64,000 nucleotides of DNA. It comes from Sinohyriopsis cumingii (taxonomy: Eukaryota > Mollusca > Bivalvia > Unionida > Unionidae). The position numbers and the translations under genes were made by a program. The stretch spans positions 78,205,677 to 78,269,676 of the forward strand of contig CM068827.1 in NCBI GenBank assembly GCA_028554795.2, read 5' to 3'. Below the pieces are notes generated by a model. The model was given only the letters and a program-made list of their open reading frames with translations, was not told the DNA's origin and made no database searches. How positions within the stretch are numbered: position 1 is the first letter of the stretch; every line of letters begins with the position of its first letter. Shown one piece after another: positions 12,995 through 25,723 of this stretch.

Positions 12995-13721
12995 CTAAGG
13001 AAAAAGATACAATTAAATGTGTTCATTAAAGATGAATGCCCCTGCATTCACTTTTTGCTCAACTTTGTACTTGAATGTGCCCCACAAACTGACATGAAAT
13101 TAAAAAATCTACCAGCCACTACAACTTGAAATGAAGAATACAGTGACCTAATTTTGGTATGGTGGTAATCTTATACTCACTAAGACACAGCCACACAAAG
13201 CTGCATGGATTTATGACTAATTACGCCTAAGAAATGGACTTAAATGAAAAACTTGACCAACCAAAGTCACTGGAATGTGATGTTTTTCAAACTGCATATA
13301 GCTATAGGGGAATCCTTTTATAACGTGCTTCATTATAACATGAAATTGAGTTTAACACAATCATAGCATGAACTGCAAACTTATACAACCTATTCACAAA
13401 TTTCTTCTGAAAGGTTTTGAAATTGCAGTAAGGCTTTATTGCCTAATAAAAAAAGTGTTATCTTTCAATATAGCAAGATGCATACTATTCTTTAAAAATA
13501 TGATTCTCTTTCTTTCAATACAAATATGTTCTATTTCTGAATGTTCACTGCATTTCTGTCAATTAGCTTAAATTCTTTTTAACAAATCCAGCTCTTACAA
13601 AATGCTCATAACTATTAATCTAATTAACAAATAATTAATAATTCTTCTTTGATTTTTATTTTGTCTACAGTGCATTGTATGCATTAGTTGTTCACCAAAA
13701 TAATGCCACTGTTGAAGTATG

Positions 13722-14036
13722 TGTATGTGTGTGATTTAGATTTTTAACATAGCTTTAACTATTTTCCAGTCATATCGCTATGATGTCTGCAGTGTGGCAG
13801 TTTAAGTTATGTCTAGCACTGGGGCATCATGCCACAGACATGTTGCATTATGTCCCACCTAGTCACATTATCCTGACACCAGGCCAACCAGTCGTAGCAC
13901 TAACCTCTTAATCCTTAGCACCTAGTGAGGCAGCTGTTAGTACCATTTTTAGAAGTCTTCGGCATGACTCGACCAGGGTTTGAACCCACAACCTCCCACA
14001 TCCGAAGCGGACGTTCTAACCACTAGGCCGCAAAAA
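13722..14036 (-). mobile_element. SINE-1 (tRNA-Pro-like head), copy 1
   Basis: On the minus strand: GCGGCCTAGTGGTTAGAACG as A-box region, GTTCAAACCCTGG as B-box region, then the shared body (CTAACAGCTGCCTCACTAGG, AAGAGGTTAGTG, GGATAATGTGACTAGGTGGG, CAGTGCTAGACAT) and a tail ending in TG/CA-rich sequence. The same body occurs in four further places in this window. Confidence 0.85.
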
Positions 14037-14199
14037 GCGGTCACACTGCTGAAGTAAGTTTCTGACTCCAATTGATAAATTAATTTATTTACCTACTGTA
14101 CCTACATAATGAAATGAATTTCCATGACTCCAAGATAAAACTGTAAATTTTTTTTTAACTGCTGAGCATGGAAACCATCTCTGATATTCAAGAGAAGTA

Positions 14200-15320
14200 C
14201 CTAGATTTTCAAGATGGCCAGTGTGATGGCCATAATGGATGCAAGATTGGCAACATTTTCATTTAGGACCAACTAGACAGCACAAGAAGAGTGGATGTTA
14301 TAAAAGTCTTTCCAGTAACCCTTCACAAACTTGAAGAAATAAAGTTGGGATACATTTTTTTTTCATAAAGAAGGGAAAATATGGACAATATATGAAGCAC
14401 TCTTGAATTAAATCTAAGTACATGACTGAAAATAAAAAAATCTGGCCTAATTTACCTCCATAAACAAGAGCATGCCCAAGCTATCTATTTCTTTAGTTCA
14501 AGTTGGCTTGATCTTCTAATACACCTAGCTCTATATCACAGAGACAATATCCTGAACTCACATTGCTCGAACCATTCATACAATGTGTAAGAAACTTTCA
14601 TCATAAAACTGAAAGGAAGGTAGGGATAGTACAACATTTTTGGAGAAAAGCAAGGAAATATTGAGAGTCTGACAAATTAGTATGAAAAAGGAGGAAAAAT
14701 ATATTTTAAAAACTAGAGCAACTGGAAAGACTGAGATGGCCACCATGGTGTCCTTACTGCATGTTGGATCAGCATCAGTTTCATTTAGAATCAATTAGGC
14801 ATGACACAAGTCTTCAGATGAATTAACCCCATGTCATTATGATTTTCCATTCAGAAGTAGTAACAACAAGATTTTCAAGACGGCTGCTGTGATGGACATA
14901 TTGGTTGTCAGATTGACAGATTTGTCATTAAGGAACAACTGGACATCAAAAGAAATCTTTCTGGCAAAACCCCATGTTAATATGAACATTTACCCAGATG
15001 TAGTGATAACAAGATTTTCAGATGGTTGCCATGGTGACCATATTAAATGTAACAATGGTACGATTTTCATTTAAGACCCAATAGATATCATAAGAAAAAA
15101 GCCTTTCAGGTTAAACCTCATACTGATAATAACCATCATTCAAAAGTACAGCAAGTACAAGATTTTCAAGATGGCTGCTGGCTATGTTGGATGTCTGAGC
15201 AATTAGGACCAATTAGACTTTGGGATGAATGAGTGTGTCAAGTTTCATAGAAATCTTCCAAGTAGGCCAGGAGCAGAAATAACAAACTTGTTGATGTTGA
15301 TGGACAGTTGATGGAAAATA
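14200..15320 (+). repeat. Tandem/dispersed repeat, ~148-bp period, AAGATGGCC core
   Basis: Units contain GATTTTCAAGATGGC(T/C)GC(T/C)GTGATGG(A/C)CATATTGG, a middle like TTTCATTTAGGACCAACTAG and CATAAGAA, and an end like AAACCCCATGTTAATA. Cores begin near 14205, 14725, 14875, 15017 and 15165, spaced about 142-148 bp in the right half. The core is near-palindromic (GGCCACCATGGTGGCC-like). Related units sit at 24125-24245 and 41690-42140. No coding potential; open frames here are chance. Confidence 0.75.
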
Positions 15321-16799
15321 GGAAATAGAACGACATCCCTGGGAGTAAGGTGCTAACCCACTCCAAATCGTTAGCTAAGAACAAGGAACAAAGAATGGCT
15401 GAGATTCAGTGAAGCTTTACTTAGGTATATGCATCTCTTTTTAAATGAACACTGACCATTGGGGTAGTACAACGGCATATTGCTACTTTTTAGAGGTCAG
15501 CTAATTATCAGCTACGCACAAATGCATAACTTTCCTTCCTTGTTGCTGGGTAAATAAATTCGTGAAATTTTTTTTTCATGAAATCTGTGATAAATACACA
15601 ACACCTGTCTTTGTATGTGATTTTCATGTGTAGTTTTACATTAAATAAAATTTTTTTAGAAATGGTAATGGATGGATTTTTTTATTTAACAAATCATTAT
15701 GCAGTGCCAAATTTTATTTCTGTACTTCAGCCAATGATCACATGTTTTTATAAATTATGTCAGATGTCAGCAAGTGTATATACTCCACATAGATCATCTA
15801 GCTAAATGTTAATTATCTTCAAATTACACTTATTTAATCAGGATATAAATTGTAGACAGAAGAAGCACCTAGTAGAAGAAAAAAATGTCTTGACCAACTC
15901 CAGTGACAAACAACACAGTTTTCATCAATCAGTCAAAATAAAATTGCATTGTGCCTAACTGACACAGCTTATTTCTTTTAGAGGATCAGCTGGCCTTAAA
16001 AGTGCCATTTATGCTGTAATCACTGTGATAATGAAAGCTCTGCTGTGGCAAATAATGCATGAAAAACCCCACAATGTAGCTGAAAATTTAATTGAGGTCA
16101 CTTAGGTGAAATGTAGGTTACAGTGAACTACCTTTGATAAGATAATGTTGTACAGACTAATACGCATTTACATACCAAGCATGAATGCAACCAATGTCAG
16201 AGAGAAACTAACAAATTGAAAACAAAAGTCAGTGAAGTAAAACATCTAGGTAACAGTGACCTACTTTTGGTACAGTGATCTTGTATTCACCAAGATACAA
16301 ATATATACCAAGCTGCATCACTCTAGGCCAAACAATTCATAAGAAACTGACCTAAATGCAAATCTTAACCAAAGTCACTGGAGCATGAAAATGAGATAAA
16401 CAGTGATCCACTTTTGGTGGAAATGTGTGGATTTGGAATGCCTGAAAAATTGCCCTTAGCAATATTTAACCAAGGTGTAGCAGATGAATGGACGGCCAGC
16501 CAGATGGGTGAACAGATGAATTAGAGTAACACTATTTACCTCTATTACATTTGTTTCAGGACATAACGAAACATAATGCTGTGTTTAAAAAAAGGTTTGT
16601 GGCTGAAACATAAAACACTGTAATACTTTGTTATATGCAATTTAGATTCTTTTAAATGATGTGTTTTTAATAGAAAGGTAGTACAGTCCTCTCCCTAGAT
16701 AATTGTTGCAAGTGAAAGAGTCCATAATCATCCTTAACATAGCATAGGCTAAGGTACGAAAGAGTGAGAGAGACATCTGGGGGAAAGACAAGTGGTGCT

Positions 16800-18625
16800 A
16801 AACATAATCTCTGTGTCATACAAAATACATACATAATCTGACTGTCATAATCTGACTGTCATACAAAATACATAACCTCAGTGTCATAATCGCAAATGTG
16901 ATACAAAATACATACACAATCTCACTGTCACACAAAATACATATATAATCTCAGTCATATAAAATACATATATAATCTCACTGTCATAAAAAATACATAC
17001 ATAATCTTACTGTCATAATCTCACTGTCATACAAAATACATACATAATCTTACTGTCATACAAAATACATACATAATCTCACTGTCACACAAAATACATA
17101 CATAATCTCACTGTCACACAAAATACATACATAATCTCAGTCATACAAAATACATACATAATCTCAGTCACACAAAATACATACATAAGCTTCCTGTCAT
17201 ACAAAATACATACATATTCTCACTGTCATACAAAATACATACATAATCTCACTGTCATACAAAATACATACATAATCTCACTGTCATACAAATACATATA
17301 TAATCCCACTGTCATACAAAATACATACATAATTTCAGTCATACAAAATACATACATAATCTCACTGTCACACAAAATACATATATAATCTCACTGTCAC
17401 ACAAAATACATACATAATCTCAGTCATACAAAATACATACATAATCTCAGTCACACAAAATACATACATAAGCTTCCTGTCATACAAAATACATACATAT
17501 TCTCACTGTCATACAAAATACATACATAATCTCAATGTCACACAAAATACATACATAATCTCAGCCATACAAAATACATACATAATCTCAGTCACACAAA
17601 TTACATACATAATCTCACTGTCATACCAAATACATATATAATCCCACTGTCATACAAAATACATACATAATCTCATTGTCATACAAAATACATACATAAT
17701 CTCACTGTCACACAAAATACATACATAATCTCAGTCATACAAAATACATAAATAATCCCACTGTCATGCAAAATACATACATAATCTCATTGTCATACAA
17801 AATACATACATAATCTCAATGTCACACAAAATACATACATAATCTCAGCCATACAAAATACATACATAATCTCAGTCACACAAAATACATACATAATCTC
17901 ACTGTCATACAAAATACATACATAATCTCACTGTCATACCAAATACATATATAATCCCACTGTCATACAAAATACATACATAATCTCATTGTCATACAAA
18001 ATACATACATAATCTCACTGTCACACAAAATACATACATAATCTCAGTCATACAAAATACATAAATAATCCCACTGTCATACAAAATACATACATAATCT
18101 CATTGTCATACAAAATACATACATAATCTCACTGTCACACAAAATACATACATAATCTCAGCCATACAAAATACATACATAATCTCAGTCACACAAAATA
18201 CATACATAATCTCACTGTCATACAAAATACATATATAATCCCACTGACATACAAAATACATACATAATCTCAGTCATACAAAATACATAAATAATCTCAC
18301 TGTCATACAAAATACATACATAATCTTACTGTCATAATCTCACTGTCATACAAAATACATACATAATCTCACTGTCATACAAAATACATACATAATCTCA
18401 CTGTCACACAAAATACATACATAATCTGTCATATAAAATACATGTATAATCTCACTGTCATACAAAATACATACATAATCGCACTGTCATAATCTCACTG
18501 TCATACAAAATACATACATAAACTCACTGTCATACAAAATACATATATAATCCCACTGTCATACAAAATACATACATAATCTCACTGTCATACAAAATAC
18601 ATACATAATCTCACTGTCATACAAA
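16800..18625. repeat. Minisatellite, ~29-bp unit, about 60 copies
   Basis: The unit reads CATACAAAATACATACATAA and then TCTCACTGT, with 27-base variants ending TCTCAGT. Variant units recur in blocks: the AAGCTTCCTGT variant appears near 17186 and 17467, and the TCAGCCATAC variant near 17560, 17840 and 18155, so there is a higher-order period of roughly 280 bp. It has no non-repetitive spacers, which rules out a CRISPR array. Confidence 0.95.
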
Positions 18626-18694
18626 ACTATTGATCTAATGTATTTTAACATTTATGGCAATTACATCAAAAGAAGTCAGATAAAGTCAATAAAC

Positions 18695-20060
18695 TTATGA
18701 AATGCTTTTAATATAATCAAGTGGACACAATTTTGAAATGTTTTTAATATAATCAAGTAGACACAATTTTGAAATGCTTTTAATATAATCAAGTGGGCGC
18801 AATTTTGAAATGCTTTTAATATAATCGAGTAGACACAATTTTGAAATGCTTTTAATTTAATCAAGTAGACACAATTTTGAAATGCTTTTAATATAATCGA
18901 GTAGACACAATTTTGAAATGCTTTTAATATAATTGAGTAGACACAATTTTGAAATGCTTTTAATATAATCGAGTAGACATAATTTTGAAATGCTTTTAAT
19001 TTAATCAAGTGGACACAATTTTGAAATGCTTTTAATATAATCGAGTAGACACAATTTTGAAATGCTTTTAATTTAATCAAGGGGACACAACTTTGAAATG
19101 CTTTTAATATAATCAAGAGGACACAATTTTGAAATGCTTTTAATATGATCAAGTGGACACAATCTTGAAATGCTTTTAATATAATCAAGGGGACACAATT
19201 TTGAAATGCTTCTAATTTAATCAAGTAGACACAATCTTGAAATGTTTTTAATCAAGGGGACACAATTTTGAAATGCTTTTAATATAATCAAGTGGACACA
19301 ATTTTGAAATGTTTTTAATATAATTGAGTAGACACAATTTTGAAATGCTTTTAATTTAATCAAGGGGACACAATTTTGAAATGCTTTTAATATAATCGAG
19401 TAGACACAATTTTGAAATGCTTTTAATTTAATTAAGTGGACACAATTTTGAAATGGTTATAATATAATCGAGTAGACACAATTTTGAAATGCTTTTAATT
19501 TAATCAAGGGGACACAATTTTGAAATGCTTTTAATATAATCAAGTGGACACAATTTTGAAATGCTTTTAATATAATCAAGTGGACACAATCTTGAAATGC
19601 TTTTAATATAATCAAGGGGACACAATTTTGAAATGCTTTTAATTTAATCAAGTAGACACAATCTTGAAATGTTTTTAATATAATCAAGGGGACACAATTT
19701 TGAAATGCTTTTAATATAATCAAGTAGACACAACTTTGAAATGCTTTTAATATAATCGAGTGGACACAATTTTGAAATGCTTTTAATATAATCAAGTGGA
19801 CACAATCTTGAAATGCTTTTAATATAATCAAGGGGACACAATTTTGAAATGCTTTCAATTTAATCAAGTAGACATAATCTTGAAATGTTTTTAATATAAT
19901 CAACGGGACACAATTTTGAAATGCTTTTAATATAATCAAGTGGACACAACTTTGAAATGTTTTTAATATAATCGAGTGGACACAATTTTGAAATGCTTTT
20001 AATATAATCAAGTGGACACAATTCTGAAATGCTTTTAATATAATCGAGTAGACACAATTT
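18695..20060. repeat. Minisatellite, 36-bp unit, about 38 copies
   Basis: The unit reads GACACAATTTTGAAATGCTT and then TTAATATAATCAAGTG. Because 36 is a multiple of three and the unit lacks minus-strand stops in some frames, open frames of 182-184 codons arise on the minus strand encoding a 12-residue repeat like L-K-A-F-Q-N-C-V-Y-S-I-I. These have no start context, splice phase or non-repeat domain and I treat them as artefacts. The variant ATCTTGAAATG near 19220, 19650 and 19870 suggests recurring blocks (one spacing is about six units). Confidence 0.95.
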
Positions 20061-21250
20061 CATGGATTTGAAACATTAAAGCTACTTCCCATTTAAGGTC
20101 AGAAACCTGGTATTCATCATAAGCAGAAACACAATGATCAACTGAAGCTTCATAGCTAAAATTAGATTAATAAACAAAAGGAGCCACACTCAACAATATG
20201 TTTTCTTTGGCTAATGTCCCCAAAATAACAATTTTAAATATCACCATAAAATTTTGTGTCACTTATAGTACATGCATTGAGTACAACCAGTATACCATTT
20301 TCACTATTATCTAAATGCATATGTTTGCAAACATGATTAAATTTATTTATCCAGGAATACCAATAAAAAGTTCTATCACATAGAAACTGTTCACATATTT
20401 GAATATATAATTGTATTAATATATTTGTGTGTGACCCATTCTCCCATGATGCCACACCTTTCTTTATTCCTTTATAATTTCACATGTCAAACAATGATTA
20501 CTGCCAATCATTTAAGTTCCTAAGGTAAATCAAGTATCATTTCAATTTTCTTTGTAAGTTTCATCTGATGCATGAAATAGAGTGCTTTGTATTTGTTACA
20601 GGAAAGGCTTTTCAAAGTTCTGAAGAACTTGTGCCTAACCCTTTTACTTTTCTAATACATGTAATAAAATGTGTTTAAATCCAAAACGAAATTCATCGTA
20701 CCTCTACGTAACACTGCTTTATGAATACGAAACACTCATCATGACCATATTGTCTTCATGCAGTTTTTGGGAAATTCACTTTCATTTAGAGTCGATGTCA
20801 AAATCCAAGCAAGTTTTAACTCAACTGATTATGTAAATGAAGTTAAACAATAGTAATCATTTCAATACTGTACCAGTTGTGTCCACTAATGGAGTACACT
20901 AAACCCTGACTCTTGATAAATTATTCCAATCTATAATACTATATATTACAAGCAATACCCTAATGTTAGCATACAATTACTGTTATTATTATTACTATTG
21001 CTACATACAAGTTAGCCCTGAGAAACTCCCATGTATTTGCCAATTTTCTGACCCGTAAAATACAGACATATTTGATGATTTGGTTCACCAGAAAAGACTG
21101 TACAAAGGAATTTTTCATTCCAGATCCAGCTTTTATTTAATGTTGCTCTTACCCAAAACGTTGCAATATTTTCCATAATAATCTCATTTTTCTCTTAATT
21201 GTTTTTCTCTTCAAACTAATCACTCAATGATTTAATACTAAATTATATAT

Positions 21251-21490
21251 CCGCTTCAGTTGTGGGAGGTCACGGGTTAGAACCCCAGGCCAAGTCATAC
21301 CAGCTACATCATTTGGTGCTTAGCATTAAGAGGTTAGTATTAGGATTGGTCGGCCTGGTGGCAGGATAATGTGACTGGGTGGGACATGATGTGCCAGTGA
21401 TAGACATCACTATAAACTGCCACAGTGCAAACAATGAAGTGATATGACTGAATTTTTTTAAAAGCTACGTTAAAACCCAAAACACACACT
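21251..21490 (+). mobile_element. SINE-1, copy 2 (5' truncated)
   Basis: Begins inside the tRNA-like head (GGGAGGTCACGGGTTAGAAC) and continues through the conserved body AAGAGGTTAGTATTAGGATTGG, GGATAATGTGACTGGGTGGG and ATGACTGAATTTTTTTAAAA to a CACACAC tail. The A box is missing. Confidence 0.85.
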
Positions 21491-21757
21491 AAATTATGTC
21501 CTTAGGCAATAAGTGTCTTCCTTCATAAACTGAACTACTACTTTTATTCACTTTATGTCAAAAAAATATAACAATATTGGTCACAAGTAATTCTGCTCTA
21601 AAACTTAGCAGACAAAATACTTACCTTGAAAAATTTACTAGTGAACTCAGCTTTTTTAGTTGAAAGGATTCATATAAAAAAAAAAAATTATTTCCTTTGC
21701 CAAATTTTGTACTTGCTGGAACCAACATGGCCTAGATTTCACAATGATCGTTCTTAC

Positions 21758-21871
21758 CTGCTTCTTTCCTGGTAAAACCATTAGCACATATAGTACCCCA
21801 GGCTCCATTTCGGAAAATTTCAACAATCCCATTTGTCTTTGAGGTCAGGAAATCTCCACGGTTAAGACGCA
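21758..21871 (-). CDS. SRCR domain H, exon 1 of 2 (N-terminal third)
   Basis: A 114-base exon, found from its splice signals. Acceptor TTTTTCCAG|TGCGTCTT, donor AAGCAG|GTAAGA. It reads VRLNRGDFLTSKTNGIVEIF, RNGAWGTICANGFTRKEA and ends with the first base of an Asp codon (phase 1), completed by exon 12776-12994 to give ...K-E-A-D-V-A-C-Q. The break falls right before the second conserved cysteine, earlier than the internal breaks of domains A and C. Confidence 0.9.
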
Positions 21872-21978
21872 CTGGAAAAATAAACAGGAAAGTCGGAAAG
21901 TTTTCTACCTAACTATTGTTCATGATGAATTAATGGCAGGCTTTGAAACTCAAAAACTTCTCAACTATCTTAAGATCA

Positions 21979-22432
21979 CTCTGGTGGCTTAAGTGGTTGG
22001 AGCGTCCACCTCAGATGCGGGAGTTTGCAGGTTCAAACCTCATCTGAGTCATATCAAAGACATATAAAAGTGCTACCAGTAGCGGCCTCATTTGGTACTC
22101 AACATTAAGAGCTTAGTGTTAGGACTGGTTGACCTGGTGTAAGGATAATGTGACTGGGTGGGTTATGATGCCACATGTCTGCGGCATGATGTTCCAGTGC
22201 TAGACATCACTATAACTGTGTGTTATTAAGATAGCTTTAAAAAAATTTCAATCATATCAGAATGGTGTATGCAATGTGTCAGTTTATACCAATGTATAAC
22301 ACTGGCATATCATGCCAAAGACATGTGGTAGACATCACTATAAACTGCCACACTGCAGATATCAAAGCGATATGACTGAAATTTTTTTGAAGCGGAGTTA
22401 AAAATGCAAATCACACACACACTCACACAATT
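21979..22432 (+). mobile_element. SINE-1, copy 3, with inverted and direct extra tails
   Basis: A nearly full SINE-1 (head GTGGCTTAAGTGGTTGGAGC, B-box region GGTTCAAACCTC, body to about 22205) is followed by a SINE-1 tail in reverse orientation (about 22215-22327, TCAATCATATCAGAATGG to CCAAAGACATGTGG) and then the same tail forward (about 22327-22432, ACATCACTATAAACTGCCAC to CACACACAC). The last two form an inverted repeat of roughly 100 bases per arm. Confidence 0.8.
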
Positions 22433-23237
22433 ATCATTAGTGATATCTGAGATGAACAGCATTTACACTGCATTAGCTACACACCTATCTGATCAAGTGT
22501 CTTGCAAAAGAAAGATTTTATTTTATTCGCAATCAACACAGCTTTGTTTATAAAATCATAAAAAACTTTTCATTCTTGACACTCTAATGTATGCCCATAA
22601 TCTGTAGCCTGTATCAACAGTTCATGTACTGTAACAGTTGTAATCTAGACAGCATACTGTTACCCATAGGCATTTTAGATAGTTAACTGTCAAAGAGGTC
22701 ATTATAAGATACCAGTGGTCAGAGAAAAACCACCACCATTCCAAAGATTACTTAACAGATTAACAACAGCTGAAGTGAATTTTCAGTTAATATTCCTTTA
22801 TGAGCACTGCGTAGGTAAAGTCCACAATCTAATTCACTTTAAGTTCAGTAAGCCATGTTAAGAAACAAAAGTTCTTACACTTTCTTCATTTTATTAAAAA
22901 TATTTAAGCCATCGTTATTAAAGATTACTGGATAGTCTGTGATAAGCAACAATATTTCTGTTAAGTCTGATTGAATTCAATACATAAAATGCAAAACAAT
23001 GCTATTTCAATAATTGGAATGGTAAAGTTAATAGCGTTTAATTGTGGTTAATTTTTTAAGGCAATGTTGGAACTCAGGGAAGGATGAAACCATCTGTGAA
23101 ACAAGCAAAAACTAAATTTCAGAACACTTGGTTGATGGTTGACACAGTTTTACTTTGTAAAGTTAGCAGCAATGTTGAGCATTCACATACCATAAACAAC
23201 CTTATCAACATTTAATTTAGTAGTTCTGGAGTACTAT

Positions 23238-23498
23238 ATGTACACAACATCTGTCAATATAGCAACACTGCCCTGTATCAGCACAGATGTAGAAAGAGCA
23301 TTTTTGATGCTCAGAAAATTTCAACTAGATCTTCAGAGAAGTTTGGACAACAGTACCATCAAGTGTCTAATGCATGCAAATATGAAGAATAATGACACTA
23401 GTGCCACCTTAAAACCCTCCAATGCACTACTGAGGGCAGCCAAGTCAGCAACTACAGTTATTGCAATTCAGAAACTTTGTGGAGTTTTGTCCATTTAA
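23238..23498 (+). pseudogene. hAT-type transposase C-terminal (dimerisation) fragment
   Basis: An 86-codon frame with P-C-I-S-T-D-V-E-R-A-F-L-M-L-R-K, LDLQRSLDNSTIKCLMHANM. The motif P-x-S-T-x-D-V-E-R-x-F-S-x-(L/M)-(K/R)-x-x-x-x-x-L-R-x-x-(L/S) is characteristic of the hAT dimerisation domain at the C terminus. Nothing of the upstream catalytic region is legible, so this is a 3' remnant of a hAT element or hAT-derived gene. Confidence 0.65.
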
Positions 23499-24124
23499 TA
23501 TGCATACATTGGTGATTACTGAGTATTTACAACAGATTAAGGTACATGGAAATGCATATGAGAAAATTTTAGCAGTATGAAATTTGTACAGACACCGTTC
23601 ATAGACCCTGGAACATAATGAATCGTACATGTGGTTTGTCTTTCTTAACCTAATTTTGCTGTTAATTTTTCCATTAAATTCAGACACATAATGACCTGTG
23701 ACAAAATTACTGAATAGTTTAAATATATATGCAATTTTTTGCAATGGAATTATATGTATTATGGATTAATTGCATGCCACGATGGTACAATATCAGATGG
23801 TAAGTAAACAGTGTTAATACTGTTCATGCAATATATTAGATGTTGAATTCAGACACAATGATCTGTGACAAAATTGCTGAATATTTTAAATCTGTGTGCA
23901 ATTTTTCAATAGAATTTCATGCATTATGGATGAATTGCAAGCCACAACGGAATGATAGTAAATGGTGTTGATACCCTATTCATGATATACATTAGACATG
24001 AATAAACATATATGTGCCAATACGTTGTTCTTTGAAAAAAGTAAAATACTGTAAAACCCCGCATTAACACGACACCGCTATTAATGCGATCCAATTTTTT
24101 TACCCCAATTATCACAGGGTTCCA

Positions 24125-24245
24125 CCAACTAGACATCATAAGAATTCTTTTAATGAAAACCCCCATGTTGACATAATCATCCCTTTAAAAGGAGTAATGA
24201 TACAAAATTTTCGAGATGGCCATCTTGATGTTATATTGAATCCTG
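24125..24245 (+). repeat. Single unit of the AAGATGGCC repeat
   Basis: CAACTAGACATCATAAGAAT, ATGAAAACCCCCATGTTGAC and TCGAGATGGCCATCTTGATG occur in the same order and spacing as in the array at 14200-15320. Confidence 0.6.
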
Positions 24246-24540
24246 ACAGAAGAGAAAGAGGATAAATAGACTTTTCCAGATACAACAATTTCATTTCAAA
24301 GGTACTTAACTGTGACCCACATTTCACCAGCAAAACGATTAATGCAAAATTCTTTCTTGAAACATCTCACTGTGGTCTACATTTCACCAACAAAACTATT
24401 AAAGCAAAATTCTATCTTGAAACATCCAGATGTAGCAGCACAAATGTTTACTGCCTTCCCTTGCTTCCACTTCTGATTAAATTTCCTTTACAGGAGAAAA
24501 AGATGGAGTTATTCTGATTATAATAGTCAGAATTTCATAC

Positions 24541-24861
24541 CTGACTGGTAGCAAACAACTCCAGCATCATTGTAGTGAGAGCAAGATGACACTTTCTTCT
24601 TGTCCCATGTTGCACGACATTGACGGAAATCTGTCTCTTTCCCATTACACTCAACTCTGTTCATCCAGATATGCTGGGCCTCACTACCGCTGTATATGGC
24701 ACTGCTTTCTCGTCCACCAGCATACCCAATTTGCCGACAAAAGACATCAGAATCATCATCCTCCCAGAAGATATCACAAATTGTGCCCCACTTTCCATTA
24801 AGATATACCTCAGCACGGCCTACATCTTCTGTCCTATTTCCAAGGCGGTACATAACCTTTT
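24541..24861 (-). CDS. SRCR domain G (single exon)
   Basis: A 107-residue domain with the most canonical N-terminal half of the set, phase 1-1; acceptor TGTTTCAG|AAAAGGTT and donor CAGTCAG|GTATGA. Motifs: VMYRLGNRTEDVGRAEVYLN, GKWGTICDIFWEDDDSDVFC, RQIGYAGG, IWMNRVECNGKETDFRQC, VSSC, NDAGVVCYQSG. Six cysteines. Plus-strand open frames overlapping this exon are antisense shadows. Confidence 0.93.
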
Positions 24862-25723
24862 CTGAAACAACAAAAATTTTATTTTAAGAAAAACATGTCA
24901 TACACCCACACCCACCCCAAGACAAACTATTGATATATCAAAGGGAAAAACCCTTGATCTAATGAGATCCGAACCCGGTATATGATGTGAAGGTAGAGAT
25001 TTTAAGGTAATTTAAAACTATGTATTTTTATATACCAAATACAGTGCAAACTGTATAAAGAACTACTGGAAATATAAGTGACGGACTCAATGTCCCTGTC
25101 CAAGAACAAATTCCATGAGCAGAAGTGCAGATACAATGTGACAAGAAGGTGTTATGGACGTGTATTGGCAGCTTTAATTGTGTTGTAATATATTACAATA
25201 TAAATGACTGTACCATAATATTTGTCAATAGATACCGCTGTGAAAGTTTTCCCCAAAATAAGGAGAAACACAGCTGATAAAATGTGTTATTTATTATAAT
25301 ACAACTTAGAGGTTCAGCAAAGTCATATTGACAGTTGATATCACATGGATTTTCAAAACAAAGAGGGATGATGGATCGTGTAAAATGCCATATATGAAGT
25401 GAATTAAGTGAGTGGTTACTAAAACATCTAGAAATGAATATAATTAAAAGTGTCCTACTTCTTGTCTCCCAAAGGCCCCATCTGCTGACATATATGCATA
25501 GGGACAAAAGCAGTATAGCAAGAAAGAAAAATTTGTGATCATATAATATTTCAAATCTGAATTAAATTCAGTAACTGCTTATTAAAATATAAGAACTGGA
25601 AACAAAACATCAATGCATGTACTTAAAAATGGCAGACATACTGAACAACCAAGTGACTTGACCAAGGGGCAGATGGGTAAATATGTGATATCATATTATC
25701 AGCATGATGCAAACTGGGTCAAG

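Larger units (their letters stand above)
12995..21757 (-). other. Intron inside domain H: SINE, 148-bp array, two minisatellites, SINE fragment
   Basis: An 8.8 kb intron separating the two exons of one SRCR domain. It contains SINE-1 copies (13722-14036 and 21251-21490), the AAGATGGCC array (14200-15320), the 29-bp minisatellite (16800-18625) and the 36-bp minisatellite (18695-20060). Stretches 12995-13720, 15330-16800 and 20065-21250 hold nothing I recognise. Confidence 0.7.
21872..24540 (-). other. Intron G-H: SINE-1 composite and hAT fragment
   Basis: Contains a SINE-1 copy with an extra inverted and a direct tail fragment (21979-22432), a hAT dimerisation fragment (23238-23498) and one AAGATGGCC repeat unit (24125-24245). 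The stretches 22440-23230 and 23500-24120 show nothing nameable; 23700-23940 contains two similar ~130 bp segments (GACACAATGA(C/T)CTGTGACAA...ATTGC). Confidence 0.6.

Noticed and set aside
13300-13345. Ends of a Tigger/pogo-like element (TTATAACGTGCTTCATTATAAC; also AAACCCCGCATTAACACGAC near 24055)
   Set aside because: Only short terminal-like words, with no partner end, duplication or transposase.
16800-18625. CRISPR-like regular repeat array
   Set aside because: Units are contiguous 29-bp tandem copies with no unique spacers, in a eukaryotic intron.
18676-20011. Two 182-184 codon minus-strand frames as repeat-protein genes
   Set aside because: They consist only of the 36-bp minisatellite, with no start context, splice phase or other domain.
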